Assembly (NCBI RefSeq): GCF_002251795.1
Contig: NZ_NOXU01000026.1
Coordinates: forward strand, 1-64,000
Direction of reading: 5' to 3'
Length of the DNA stretch: 64,000 nt
From: Niveispirillum lacus
GTDB taxonomy: Bacteria; Pseudomonadota; Alphaproteobacteria; Azospirillales; Azospirillaceae
In this document: positions 47,910-55,477 of the stretch, in pieces
Layout: each line of letters starts with the position of its first letter
Position numbering within the stretch: position 1 is the first letter of the stretch
Notes under the pieces: model-generated
Told to the model about the DNA's origin: nothing
The model's database searches: none
Seen by the model: only the letters and a program-made list of their open reading frames with translations
Made by a program: the position numbers and the translations under genes

Positions 47910-48393
47910 CTGCCGGTTACAGCCTGTGTTTCATATGAAACAACGATAGGATTGCGCCCAGGCCGACGATCAACGGGGCCGGACAGCACGCTTTACGCCG
48001 GTTTCCTGCAAAGGATTGCCGCTCTGTCCATTCCGCAGGTGGACAAAGACAAACTCGTGGCAAAAGCCGCGACCATTCTGACCAGCATAGCGAAGACCGG
48101 GGCTGCGATCTCTCCGCTTGGTCCAACACCCGTTTCGCCCGGTGCAGAAGATTCTGGATCTGCGCAACCTCAAGAAACAGGCATTGGACACAATGTTCGA
48201 CCTGCGGGCCTTTCTTGTTCTGATGCGTGGTTCGACGCTGTCCCGCTGGGGTTGGGGGGCGAGCAGGTTGAGGCTTGGATCAAGTTAACCTCGGCCTGGT
48301 ACAGCAGCAGGAGAGGGGAACCCCTGCCTATTGACGGGTCTATGATCTGTCATCACCATGCTTGTACTGCACCGCAACATGGATGGCGCCTGC
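47910..48393. other. Gap after dnaQ: parS-like palindrome and possible gene remnant
   Basis: The 484 bp hold TGTTTCATATGAAACA (47927-47942) close to the dnaQ stop. They also include a short frame at about 48118-48288 encoding peptides such as HPFRPVQKILDLRNLKKQ with good codon use but no clear start or SD, possibly a remnant. A GTTGAGGCTTGGATCAA sequence at 48267-48283 matches the leuS-lptE repeat at 16 of 17 positions. No complete gene can be supported. Confidence 0.5.
47927..47942. promoter_or_regulatory. parS-like palindrome with CATATG centre
   Basis: TGTTTCATATGAAACA has the same TGTTTCA...TGAAACA arms as parS but TA replaces the central CG. It is a perfect 16-bp palindrome. It may be a weak ParB site, a Noc-type site or a decoy; a terminator role is unlikely because it has no loop or T-run. 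Confidence 0.55.
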
Positions 48394-49317
48394 ATGAACC
48401 GGCTGATCCCCGCCCTGCTGACCCTGCTGCTGTTCCTGGCGCCCGCGCGGGCGGCCTTGCTGGACACAACCCCGCGTATTGCCGTCATGTCGGCCTTTGC
48501 GCCCGAACTGGTTACCCTGCTGGCGGCGACGAAGGACAAGCAGGTGATCAGCGTTCACGGTATTGATTTCACACTGGGCACCCTCTCGGGCCGCCCCGTG
48601 GTGTTGGTCCTGTCGGGTGTCAGCATGGTGAATGCCGCCATGACCACGCAGATGCTGCTGGATCGGTTTAAGGTCGATGCCTTGCTGTTCAGTGGCATCG
48701 CCGGCGGCCTTGATCCCAACCTGCATATCGGCGATGTGGCTGTTCCCCGGCGGTGGGGCCAGTATCTGGAAAGCCATTTTGTGCGGGAAGGGGCCGATGG
48801 CAGCCTGAAGCCGGTGCCCTGGGCCAGCCTGCCATACCCAGCCTATGGCGTGATCCAGCCGTCCAATGCTTATGTCCGGGTGCCGGACAAGGCCGAACCC
48901 GTGCGCAAATTCTGGTTCGAGGTTGACGCCAGCCTTCTGGCACTGGCTGAAAAGGCAGTGGCCGGGGTGAAACTGGATAAATGCGCTGCCAACAAGACCT
49001 GTCTTGAGACAAGTCCCAAGATTGTCTTGGGGGGTGACGGGGTATCCGGGCCGGCCTTTATGGATAATGCCGGCTGGCGTACCTATCTGAATGGCACCAT
49101 CGGGGCCCGGGTGGTGGACATGGAAAGTGCCGCCGTGGCCCTGGTCGCTGAACAGAACGCGGTGCCATACATTGTATTCCGGTCTGTCTCCGACCTGGCC
49201 GGGGCCGATCCGGATGAAAACCGCATCCCCACCTTTATGGCACTGGCCTCCAGCAATGCTGCCAAATTGGTAACGGCGATGCTGTCTGTCATGCCATCAA
49301 CTCCTCATACCCGATAA
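48394..49317 (+). CDS. Periplasmic MTAN/purine nucleoside phosphorylase-like protein
   Basis: A 307-residue PNP_UDP_1 family protein that carries a signal peptide (ALLTLLLFLAPARAAL, about 5-20), so it is predicted to be exported. The enzyme core has FSGIAGGLDPNLHIGDV and VVDMESAAVALVAEQNAVPYIVFRSVSDLAG, which are the nucleobase and ribose-binding regions with the catalytic acidic region DMES. Periplasmic nucleosidases could salvage purines or clear methylthioadenosine. Cys pairs (KCAANKTCLE) may form a disulfide. ATG 48394 is preferred; ATG 48379 is possible. Confidence 0.82.
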   Translation: MNRLIPALLTLLLFLAPARAALLDTTPRIAVMSAFAPELVTLLAATKDKQVISVHGIDFTLGTLSGRPVVLVLSGVSMVNAAMTTQMLLDRFKVDALLFSGIAGGLDPNLHIGDVAVPRRWGQYLESHFVREGADGSLKPVPWASLPYPAYGVIQPSNAYVRVPDKAEPVRKFWFEVDASLLALAEKAVAGVKLDKCAANKTCLETSPKIVLGGDGVSGPAFMDNAGWRTYLNGTIGARVVDMESAAVALVAEQNAVPYIVFRSVSDLAGADPDENRIPTFMALASSNAAKLVTAMLSVMPSTPHTR

Positions 49318-49435
49318 AGGGATTGGTTCTGGCGGCGACGGTTTGCCCGGTGCCCGCTCGCTGGTCGCCAAACGCCATGGATGGGGACGCTTGCGCCTGG
49401 GGCCACTGATCGGCAGCGATCACTGGGCAGGCTGA

Positions 49436-49747
49436 TCAATTTGCCGCCTTCTCCATGAATGTCGCCATTTCGATGTCCAGACGGCTCAGGCCGCCGACAT
49501 CATGGGTGTTCAAGGTCACCTCGACCCGGTTATAGACATTGAACCATTCAGGATGATGGTCGATCCTGTCGGCCAGAAGGGCCACCCGGGTCATGAAGCC
49601 GAAGGCCTCGTTGAAATCCTTGAACCGAAAGGTCTTGACGATGGCGGCGCCATCATCGCGCAAGGTCCAGCCGGGCAGGGTGGCCAGGGCTTCATGAATG
49701 GCGTCGATGGCCAGTTTGGGCGGCCGACCGGTTTGGGCTTGCGTCAT
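49436..49747 (-). CDS. phhB: Pterin-4a-carbinolamine dehydratase
   Basis: A 103-residue PCD/DCoH-family protein that dehydrates pterin-4a-carbinolamine in the phenylalanine hydroxylase cycle. [57 protein letters not shown] contains the active-site histidines (DHHPEW) and typical helices. No phenylalanine hydroxylase gene is adjacent. A small TGATCG/CGATCA stem lies near 49418. Confidence 0.93.
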   Translation of the reverse strand: MTQAQTGRPPKLAIDAIHEALATLPGWTLRDDGAAIVKTFRFKDFNEAFGFMTRVALLADRIDHHPEWFNVYNRVEVTLNTHDVGGLSRLDIEMATFMEKAAN

Positions 49748-49863
49748 CTGTGCCTCCTGATCAGGATTTGTTGGCCTGTAGGTGGCCCCGTGACGGTCAT
49801 GGCGTCAAGCCGCCAATGCCGTCCGGTGCCTTTGCTCCGATCGATAACCCATATCGGTGCCCC

Positions 49864-50271
49864 ATGACCTCGCTTCGTCGTTTCACCACCGCCCCAACCC
49901 TGGAAGAGATGGAAAGCATCGCTGCCCGCGCGGCGGACACCATCCCCGAGGCTTTGCGCCGCCACGTGCGCAATGTCCTGATCCGGGTGGAGGATTTTCC
50001 CGATGAGGAGACGGAACGGGAAATGGGCCTGGAAAGCCCGTTTGACCTTCTGGGTCTCTATCGCGGCGTGGGTATGCCCTGGCAGAGTGTGACGCAGCCG
50101 CATCTGGAACCGGACCTGATCTTCCTCTACCGCCGGCCCATCCTCGATTACTGGTGCGAGACGGGGGAAGAACTCGACCACTTGGTTCGCCATGTGCTGA
50201 TCCACGAAATCGGCCACCATTTCGGCTTCAGCGATGCTGATATGGAAGCACTGGAAGCCGAGTTGGACTGA
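49864..50271 (+). CDS. Small zincin-type metallopeptidase family protein
   Basis: A 135-residue protein with an HEIGHHFGFSD zinc motif (HExxH plus a downstream Asp) at about 117-127, of the DUF1025/metallopeptidase-family type found widely in bacteria. The N-terminal portion TLEEMESIAARAADTIPEALRRHVRNVLIRVEDFP and a VGMPWQSV segment are typical. A protease activity is inferred from the motif; no substrate is known. ATG 49864 was chosen to match the start of conserved residues. No partner gene is adjacent. Confidence 0.85.
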   Translation: MTSLRRFTTAPTLEEMESIAARAADTIPEALRRHVRNVLIRVEDFPDEETEREMGLESPFDLLGLYRGVGMPWQSVTQPHLEPDLIFLYRRPILDYWCETGEELDHLVRHVLIHEIGHHFGFSDADMEALEAELD

Positions 50272-50395
50272 ACAATCTGTCGCCAAACGCCTGCCCGCCC
50301 GTCCTGTCCGCAGCGTCCAAAGAGGGGCCGACAGTTCTTTACGCTCGCCCGGAGCCAGTGAGCGCCGGCAACACATAACCTGTAATTTATTTCAA

Positions 50396-50425
50396 TTGAT
50401 CAAGTCATATGACCTAGCATATAGG
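50396..50425 (+). promoter_or_regulatory. Candidate promoter of the RHH regulator
   Basis: TTGATC (50396-50401) and TATAGG (50420-50425) stand 18 bp apart in an AT-rich patch. The -10 region and following bases overlap a small inverted repeat ACCTA-GCATA-TAGGT (50412-50426). Confidence 0.5.
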
Positions 50426-50430
50426 TTTAT

Positions 50431-50458
50431 GTGTCCGCATATTGATTTATGCGGACAC
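50431..50458. promoter_or_regulatory. Palindromic operator candidate upstream of the RHH gene
   Basis: GTGTCCGCAT (50431-50440) and ATGCGGACAC (50449-50458) are perfect 10-bp inverted repeats with an 8-nt spacer, 30 bp before the chosen GTG start and just after the putative -10. This is the expected position of an autoregulatory operator. Confidence 0.75.
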
Positions 50459-50487
50459 TACCCGACGAACAAAGAGGGGAGGCCGCC

Positions 50488-50853
50488 GTGCCGCCGCGTT
50501 CAAAGCGTTTCACCAGCGAAGATCTGCCCGATGGCAGCAGCACCCTGGTCATCCGCAATGTCGTTGTCCTGGGCAAGCGTACCAGCCTACGCATGGAACC
50601 GGAAATGTGGGATGCGTTGGCGGATGTTGCGGCACGTGAAGGACATAATGTCCACGATATTTGTACCCAGATTGTGGAACGTAAGCCGCCAGCGGCGTCT
50701 CTGACGGCGGCCATCCGGGTGTTTCTGGTGAATTATTACCGACTTGCTGCCACGGATGAGGGCCATGCCAGGGCCGGACATGGGCAGACCGGGATGGATA
50801 TCATCGCCGCCGCCTTGAACTATGCCGCCGCTGCCGGCAGCCCCGCCGAATGA
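50488..50853 (+). CDS. Ribbon-helix-helix domain protein
   Basis: A 121-residue small protein with an RHH_4-type DNA-binding domain: KRTSLRMEPEMWDALADVAAREGHNVHDICTQI (about 30-62). The N-terminal strand supplies base contacts and the following helices form the dimer. The start GTG 50488 has the strong ribosome site GAGGGGAGG five bases upstream, while an upstream in-frame ATG at 50449 lies inside the inverted repeat and has no SD. The regulated target is unknown; the operator implies autoregulation. Confidence 0.82.
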   Translation: MPPRSKRFTSEDLPDGSSTLVIRNVVVLGKRTSLRMEPEMWDALADVAAREGHNVHDICTQIVERKPPAASLTAAIRVFLVNYYRLAATDEGHARAGHGQTGMDIIAAALNYAAAAGSPAE

Positions 50854-50891
50854 CGACCAGAAGATGAAACCAGCATAAGGGTAGGGCCCCT

Positions 50892-51392
50892 CTACTGGCC
50901 AGCCTGTACAAAACAGGTGCAGGTACCGTGGGCGTAGAGTTTACCGTCATCGCGTCCGACAACCCGCCCTTCAGCCAGCATCAGGGTACGGCCAGCATTG
51001 ATCACTTTACCTTCGACACGAACGACACCGGCATGGCGCAAAATAGGCCGCAGGAAGCTGACTTTCAGGTCAACCGTGCCATAGCCGGCCCCTGCGGGTA
51101 GCAGCGTATGCACGGCGCAACCCATCGCACTGTCCAGAAGGGTGGCGGCAAACCCGCCATGGACCGTACCCAGAGGGTTCAGCACATGGTCACCTGGCTC
51201 TCCCTCGAAGGTGACGGATCCGTGATCAACGGCATCCGGCAGCAGGGTCATGCCAAGCGTCGCGGCGATGCTGGGTGCCGGCAGGTCACCGCGCGCGATC
51301 ATCCGGATAATCTCAATCCCCGGTAATTGGGCCAGCAGGCCTGGATCCAGCGGTGTGGCATCCCAATCGTAACTGCGTGTGCGTCGTGTCAT
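50892..51392 (-). CDS. PaaI-type hotdog thioesterase
   Basis: A 166-residue hotdog-fold acyl-CoA thioesterase. The family motif HGGFAATLLDSAMGCAVHTLL contains the conserved His-Gly-Gly, and NPLGTVHGG precedes it. VDLKVSFLRPI and AEGRVVG are typical of PaaI/YdiI relatives. Such enzymes hydrolyse aryl- or hydroxybenzoyl-CoA. ATG 51392 is used. A strong promoter with a palindromic operator-like element lies directly upstream, which suggests metabolite-controlled expression. Confidence 0.88.
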   Translation of the reverse strand: MTRRTRSYDWDATPLDPGLLAQLPGIEIIRMIARGDLPAPSIAATLGMTLLPDAVDHGSVTFEGEPGDHVLNPLGTVHGGFAATLLDSAMGCAVHTLLPAGAGYGTVDLKVSFLRPILRHAGVVRVEGKVINAGRTLMLAEGRVVGRDDGKLYAHGTCTCFVQAGQ

Positions 51393-51411
51393 TCTAGCCC
51401 GCCATAAAAGA

Positions 51412-51451
51412 ACGAACGGTCGTATTATACGCGACGAGCCGGTGGGGTCAA
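51412..51451 (-). promoter_or_regulatory. Near-consensus promoter with operator-like element for the thioesterase
   Basis: Read on the minus strand, TTGACC (51451-51446) and TATAAT (51429-51424) are 16 bp apart, a nearly consensus sigma70-type promoter that is rare in this GC-rich genome. Immediately after the -10 comes ACGACCGTTCGT (51423-51412), an imperfect palindrome of the type bound by TetR-family regulators. Confidence 0.7.
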
Positions 51452-51554
51452 CCATTCGTGCAACACATCGCTTCACCGGATTGTAGAGGCTTATCCTCTA
51501 GCGTAGGGTGCAAGGGCACTCACCACTGATGCCGGCTTTCAGGGCCAACGACCC

Positions 51555-53039
51555 ATGACCACAACGACCACGCCCGCCCGTGACGTGGAATTCCTGCGCA
51601 AGGAATTCCAGATGCACCGTCTATGGCTTGACGGCAAGGGCGGCCGCCGCGCCGAACTGGCTTTTCAGGACCTGTCGGGTCTCACGCTAAAGGGTGCGCG
51701 GCTGGCGGAGGCCAAGCTGGCCGGTGCCAACCTGTCGGGCTGCAATCTGGAAGGGGCTGATCTGGCCCGCGCCGATCTGTTCGGTGCCGACCTGGAAGGG
51801 GCAGAACTGACGGGCGCCAACCTGATGGGCGCCGATCTGCGTGGTGCCAACCTGCATCGCGCCACACTGAATGATGTCATCCTGCGTGGGGCCGATTTCC
51901 GCTCCGGTACCCTATCGGACAGCAGCGGGGCCACCAAGCGCGACGGGGCGGCGGTATTGACCGAAGCGCGGCTGGAACGCGCGATCCTCTGTTCGGCCAA
52001 ACTGACCGGATGTGATCTCACAGGTGCTGATCTGATGGACGCGGACCTGGCCGGGGCGGACCTGTCGAAATGTGTCATGCTGGGTGTGGACCTGACCGGC
52101 GCCAACCTGATGGGCGCACAACTGGCCGGGACCATGGTCGATAGCGAGATGTTGTCGCGGGGTAAACACCTGCCCGATGGTGTCACCACCATGATTGCGT
52201 CGCCCACCCGCCGGCGCATCCCCAGCGCGGAATTGTCGGCCCTGATCAATGGCCATGAACAATGGATCGAGACCGGTGGCGCCAAGGGGGCGCGTCTGGA
52301 TCTGGACATGGCGGAACTGGACCCGCTGGTGCTGCATGGCCGCAACCTGGCCGGTGCCCGCCTACGTCGCTGCCGGCTGGTTTCGGCTGACTGGGCCGAC
52401 AACCGGCTGGAAATGGCCGATCTGTCCTACAGCGATCTGTCGCAGTCGGTTCTGGATGGCTCGGTCCTGGCGGGGGCCACCCTGCGTCGGGCAAATCTGT
52501 CGGGCGCGCATCTGGCCGGGGTCGATCTAACAGCCCAGGCCCTTTCGGGTGGCCGCACCTGGCCGGCAAACCTGGATGGCGCCAACCTGCGCGGTGCCGA
52601 TCTGACCAATGCCGTCCTGTCCGGGGCCATTCTGCGCAAAGCTGATCTGGCCGGTGCCATTGTTACGGGCGTGAATATGCGCGGCGCCGATCTGGCGGGT
52701 GCCACCCGCGCCGGTGATGGCGATGCCAAGCAGCGCCGCCGCCTGCGTCGCTTTGTCCAGCCGCCCTTGGCGGTTGGCAGTCGCAAAGGTACGGCCCGCA
52801 CCCGCAATTGGTCGTTTGGCGGACTGGCGCTGGATGCCGATACCACCCTTTATCAGGAAGGCGAATTGCTGACCTTGCTGGTGGCAGCACCGGGCGCCGG
52901 CGAGCCTGTTCCCGTACAGGCGCGGGTCATGGCGCTGGACGTTGCCACCCGTTCCGTGTCAGTGAAATTCGAGCCGCTGACGCCCGAATTGAAGACCTAT
53001 CTGAACGGGCTGGTGGCGCCGCGTTACCGCCTGGGCTGA
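51555..53039 (+). CDS. Pentapeptide-repeat protein with C-terminal PilZ domain
   Basis: A 494-residue cytosolic protein. Two blocks of A(D/N)LxG-type pentapeptide repeats (about 40-185 and 255-390) predict right-handed beta-helices; they are separated by a linker with LINGHEQWIETGGAKGARLDL. The last 100 residues form a PilZ-like domain: QRRRLRRF supplies the RxxxR motif, RNWSFGG the [DN]xSxxG motif, and SVSVKFEPL the end strand. PilZ motifs suggest c-di-GMP binding. ATG 51555 is the start. The stop is 10 bp from the start of the DUF599 gene, so the two form an operon. The pairing of the two domains is unusual. Confidence 0.88.
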   Translation: MTTTTTPARDVEFLRKEFQMHRLWLDGKGGRRAELAFQDLSGLTLKGARLAEAKLAGANLSGCNLEGADLARADLFGADLEGAELTGANLMGADLRGANLHRATLNDVILRGADFRSGTLSDSSGATKRDGAAVLTEARLERAILCSAKLTGCDLTGADLMDADLAGADLSKCVMLGVDLTGANLMGAQLAGTMVDSEMLSRGKHLPDGVTTMIASPTRRRIPSAELSALINGHEQWIETGGAKGARLDLDMAELDPLVLHGRNLAGARLRRCRLVSADWADNRLEMADLSYSDLSQSVLDGSVLAGATLRRANLSGAHLAGVDLTAQALSGGRTWPANLDGANLRGADLTNAVLSGAILRKADLAGAIVTGVNMRGADLAGATRAGDGDAKQRRRLRRFVQPPLAVGSRKGTARTRNWSFGGLALDADTTLYQEGELLTLLVAAPGAGEPVPVQARVMALDVATRSVSVKFEPLTPELKTYLNGLVAPRYRLG

Positions 53040-53049
53040 AGGTGTTCCC

Positions 53050-53790
53050 ATGCCACCGCTATTTACGTCTCTGACGCTGCTGGATGGGGTGGCGTTTATC
53101 TGGTTCATCCTGCTCTGGTGGGGGTATGGCTGGCTGACCGACCGCCGTCAGGGGGCACCGACCAGCCTGAACCAGCATATGCTGCGTATCCGTATCCGTT
53201 GGATGACCAACATGCTGTACCGGGACAACCGGGTGATGGACAGCATGCTGATGGGCCATCTGATCCATAGTGTTTCTTTCTTTGCCTCCACAACCGTGCT
53301 GGTACTGGCTGGCCTGTTGGGTGTGCTGGCCTCGTCTGACAGTGCCTATAAGGTGGTGATGGAGCTGGGTTTCACCCAACCCACCGACAAGGCGGTCTTC
53401 GAGGCAAAGTTGCTGCTGCTGCTGGCAATTTTTATCTACAGTTTTTTCTCGTTCACCTGGGCGGTGCGGCAATTCAACTATACCATCGCCCTGATCGGCG
53501 GTGCGCCCCTTGATCCGGGGGACGAAGCGCTGACGACAGCGAAGGCAGCGGCCAAGATGATGACCCTGGCCATAACCAGCTTTAACCGTGGCCTGCGCGG
53601 CTATTACTATGCCTTTGCCAGCCTTGGATGGATGATCCATCCCTATGCTTTCATTGCCCTGGTGGCGCTGGTGACCTACGTCCTTTGGCGTCGCCAGTTC
53701 CGCTCCGCCGCCTTTGATGCGGTGGCCCGCTATTCCGCGCATGGCATGGGTGAGCGGCCCATGGGTGGGAAAAGCCAGAGCGGTATGTGA
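53050..53790 (+). CDS. DUF599 membrane protein
   Basis: A 246-residue polytopic protein of the DUF599 family. Hydrophobic segments are visible at about 8-27 (LLDGVAFIWFILLWWGYGWL), 73-95, 120-140 and 196-216. The conserved segments MLRIRIRWMTNMLYRDNRVMDSMLMGHLIHSVSFFAS and FIYSFFSFTWAVRQFNY are typical. The family is uncharacterised, with few hints to its role. Its start is 10 bp after the pentapeptide-PilZ stop, so functional linkage is likely. The Hsp70 gene ends head-on against it, with 5 bp between. Confidence 0.88.
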   Translation: MPPLFTSLTLLDGVAFIWFILLWWGYGWLTDRRQGAPTSLNQHMLRIRIRWMTNMLYRDNRVMDSMLMGHLIHSVSFFASTTVLVLAGLLGVLASSDSAYKVVMELGFTQPTDKAVFEAKLLLLLAIFIYSFFSFTWAVRQFNYTIALIGGAPLDPGDEALTTAKAAAKMMTLAITSFNRGLRGYYYAFASLGWMIHPYAFIALVALVTYVLWRRQFRSAAFDAVARYSAHGMGERPMGGKSQSGM

Positions 53791-53795
53791 GGGGG

Positions 53796-55046
53796 TTAGC
53801 TGTAACGCCGTCCCGCCTCAATGGTCAGGCCCAGGCCGACAGCCCCGAACTTGTCACCTTCCACGATCCGCGCATCCGGCAGGGCGCCGGTGATGGCACC
53901 GCGTACCGCAGGCAGCAGGGTGGAACCGCCGGTCAGGAAGATGGCGTCAACCTGATCACCGCGCAAGCCCGCTTGACGCAGGCAATCGGTCGTCATGGCC
54001 GCCAGTTTCTCCACCGGATCACCCACCGCCGCCGCCAGCCGTCCGCGTGTAGACGGGGCATTCAGGCCCTTTTCGACCAGCGACAGGTCAATATCGAAAC
54101 TGCTGGACCCCGACAGCGCGATCTTGGCCTCTTCCACCTTCATGGCCAGCGCGTGGCCCAGATGTTCCTCTAACACCGTGGCCAGCCGGCGGATCAATTG
54201 CGGGTGCTTCGCCTCCTTCACCAGCCGTTCAACATCGGCCAGAACGGCGGGACTGTAGAGGAAGTTGATCTTGGCCCAAGTGGCCAGATCCACATACAGG
54301 TGGTTGGGCGTCAGCAGGCCCTGGCGCAGAAGGGGGGAGCGGTAGCCCAGATGCGGCATCACCGCCTCCAGGCTCAACAGCCGGTCGAAATCCGTACCCC
54401 CGATGCGCACGCCATCATTGGCCAGGATGTCCTGGGCCCGCTCTGCCCTCCGCGCCCGGTCCGGTCCAATCCGCACAATGGAAAAGTCCGATGTGCCGCC
54501 GCCAATATCGGCGATGAGCGCGATCTGCTCTGCATTGATCTGCGCCTCATAGGCGAGCGCTGCTGCGATCGGCTCATACTGAAAGCTGACATGCCTGAAG
54601 CCACTGGCCCGCGCAATGTCGGCCAGCGCATTTTCTGCCCGCTGGTCAGCGGCATCGTCGCCATCCACAAAATGAACCGGCCGGCCATGCACAACATGGG
54701 TCAGTTCCCGGCCAGACCGGCGCTCGCCCTCTTCCTTGATATGGCGGATGACCAGACCGATAACCTCACGAAAGCCGATACGGCGGCGGCCCAGCAGCGT
54801 TTCCTCATCAATCAGGCTGGTGCCCAGCACCGATTTGATCGACCGCATCAGGCGCCCGTCACCCCCCGCTACATAGGCATTGATGGCGGCACGGCCAAAA
54901 GCCGGGCGATGGGTCTCAAAATCGAAAAAGATGGCGCTGGGCAGCGTCTCATGGTCGCCCTCCAGAGCCAGCATGCGGCTACCCGCCTCGTCCGCCACGC
55001 CCAGCGTGGAATTGGAGGTGCCGAAATCCAGCCCGCACGCCACCAT
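53796..55046 (-). CDS. Hsp70-like protein (YegD type)
   Basis: A 416-residue Hsp70-like ATPase with only the actin-like nucleotide domain and a short tail, as in E. coli YegD. Nucleotide phosphate loops are seen in CGLDFGTSNSTLGV and ADIGGGTSDFSIV; the adenosine motif GGSTLLPAVR follows. It lacks the substrate-binding lid of DnaK. The function is not known; YegD-like proteins may be chaperone-related. ATG 55046 is used. A small ORF lies 14 bp upstream on the same strand. Confidence 0.88.
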   Translation of the reverse strand: MVACGLDFGTSNSTLGVADEAGSRMLALEGDHETLPSAIFFDFETHRPAFGRAAINAYVAGGDGRLMRSIKSVLGTSLIDEETLLGRRRIGFREVIGLVIRHIKEEGERRSGRELTHVVHGRPVHFVDGDDAADQRAENALADIARASGFRHVSFQYEPIAAALAYEAQINAEQIALIADIGGGTSDFSIVRIGPDRARRAERAQDILANDGVRIGGTDFDRLLSLEAVMPHLGYRSPLLRQGLLTPNHLYVDLATWAKINFLYSPAVLADVERLVKEAKHPQLIRRLATVLEEHLGHALAMKVEEAKIALSGSSSFDIDLSLVEKGLNAPSTRGRLAAAVGDPVEKLAAMTTDCLRQAGLRGDQVDAIFLTGGSTLLPAVRGAITGALPDARIVEGDKFGAVGLGLTIEAGRRYS

Positions 55047-55059
55047 GATCCTGAACCCT

Positions 55060-55278
55060 TCAAGCCGGCAAAAGGGGCGAGGTTGTAAGGGGCAGGGCCG
55101 GTCGCGTCAAGCACCTATCGACTCGGGATAAGGAATGGCCCAAAAAAGGAAGCAGGCGCCCCGGGGTGCTTTCCCGACCCGCCCATTCCCAGGCCCGGCC
55201 GATCAGGAGGGTGACGGGGATGACACGCCGCTGCCAGATCGGTAACCGGAACATCAGAAGAATGGGCATATTGCGCAT
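55060..55278 (-). CDS. Small protein, unrecognised
   Basis: A 72-residue ORF starting ATG 55278, MRNMPILLMFRLPIWQRR. A strong SD, GGAGG, lies seven bases upstream and codons in the first 40 positions end mostly in G or C, as in neighbouring genes; later codons are less convincing. The N-terminal third is hydrophobic and cationic. It lies 14 bp before the Hsp70-like gene and may be co-transcribed. I do not recognise a family, and it could be a chance ORF. Confidence 0.45.
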   Translation of the reverse strand: MRNMPILLMFRLPIWQRRVIPVTLLIGRAWEWAGRESTPGRLLPFLGHSLSRVDRCLTRPALPLTTSPLLPA

Positions 55279-55291
55279 GTCCATGCCTCCG

Positions 55292-55323
55292 AATGGCGGA
55301 TCGCTTGATTGCGGTCCGCCATT
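55292..55323. repeat. Hairpin beside the SD of the small ORF
   Basis: AATGGCGGATCGC (55292-55304) and GCGGTCCGCCATT (55311-55323) form a stem of 12 pairs and one mismatch with a 6-nt loop. On the minus strand its 3' end is 2 nt from the GGAGG of the small ORF, so it could influence translation. No T-run follows on either side. Confidence 0.6.
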
Positions 55324-55477
55324 TCATTTCCGGGAAGGGTCGGGACGCCGGCAAGCATAAAAGTGTGGGTGCCGGCGGCTTTTCTCCCGTCACCCGGGCA
55401 GGAAAGCCAGTACTTTGCGCTCAACCCTTCGACCTTTATGCTGCTGCTCCCTGATCCCGTCATTCCGCCCGGTGCCC

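Noticed and set aside
50449-50487. ATG 50449 as the start of the RHH gene
   Set aside because: It falls inside the palindrome and lacks an SD; GTG 50488 has GAGGGGAGG at good distance and the conserved domain still fits.
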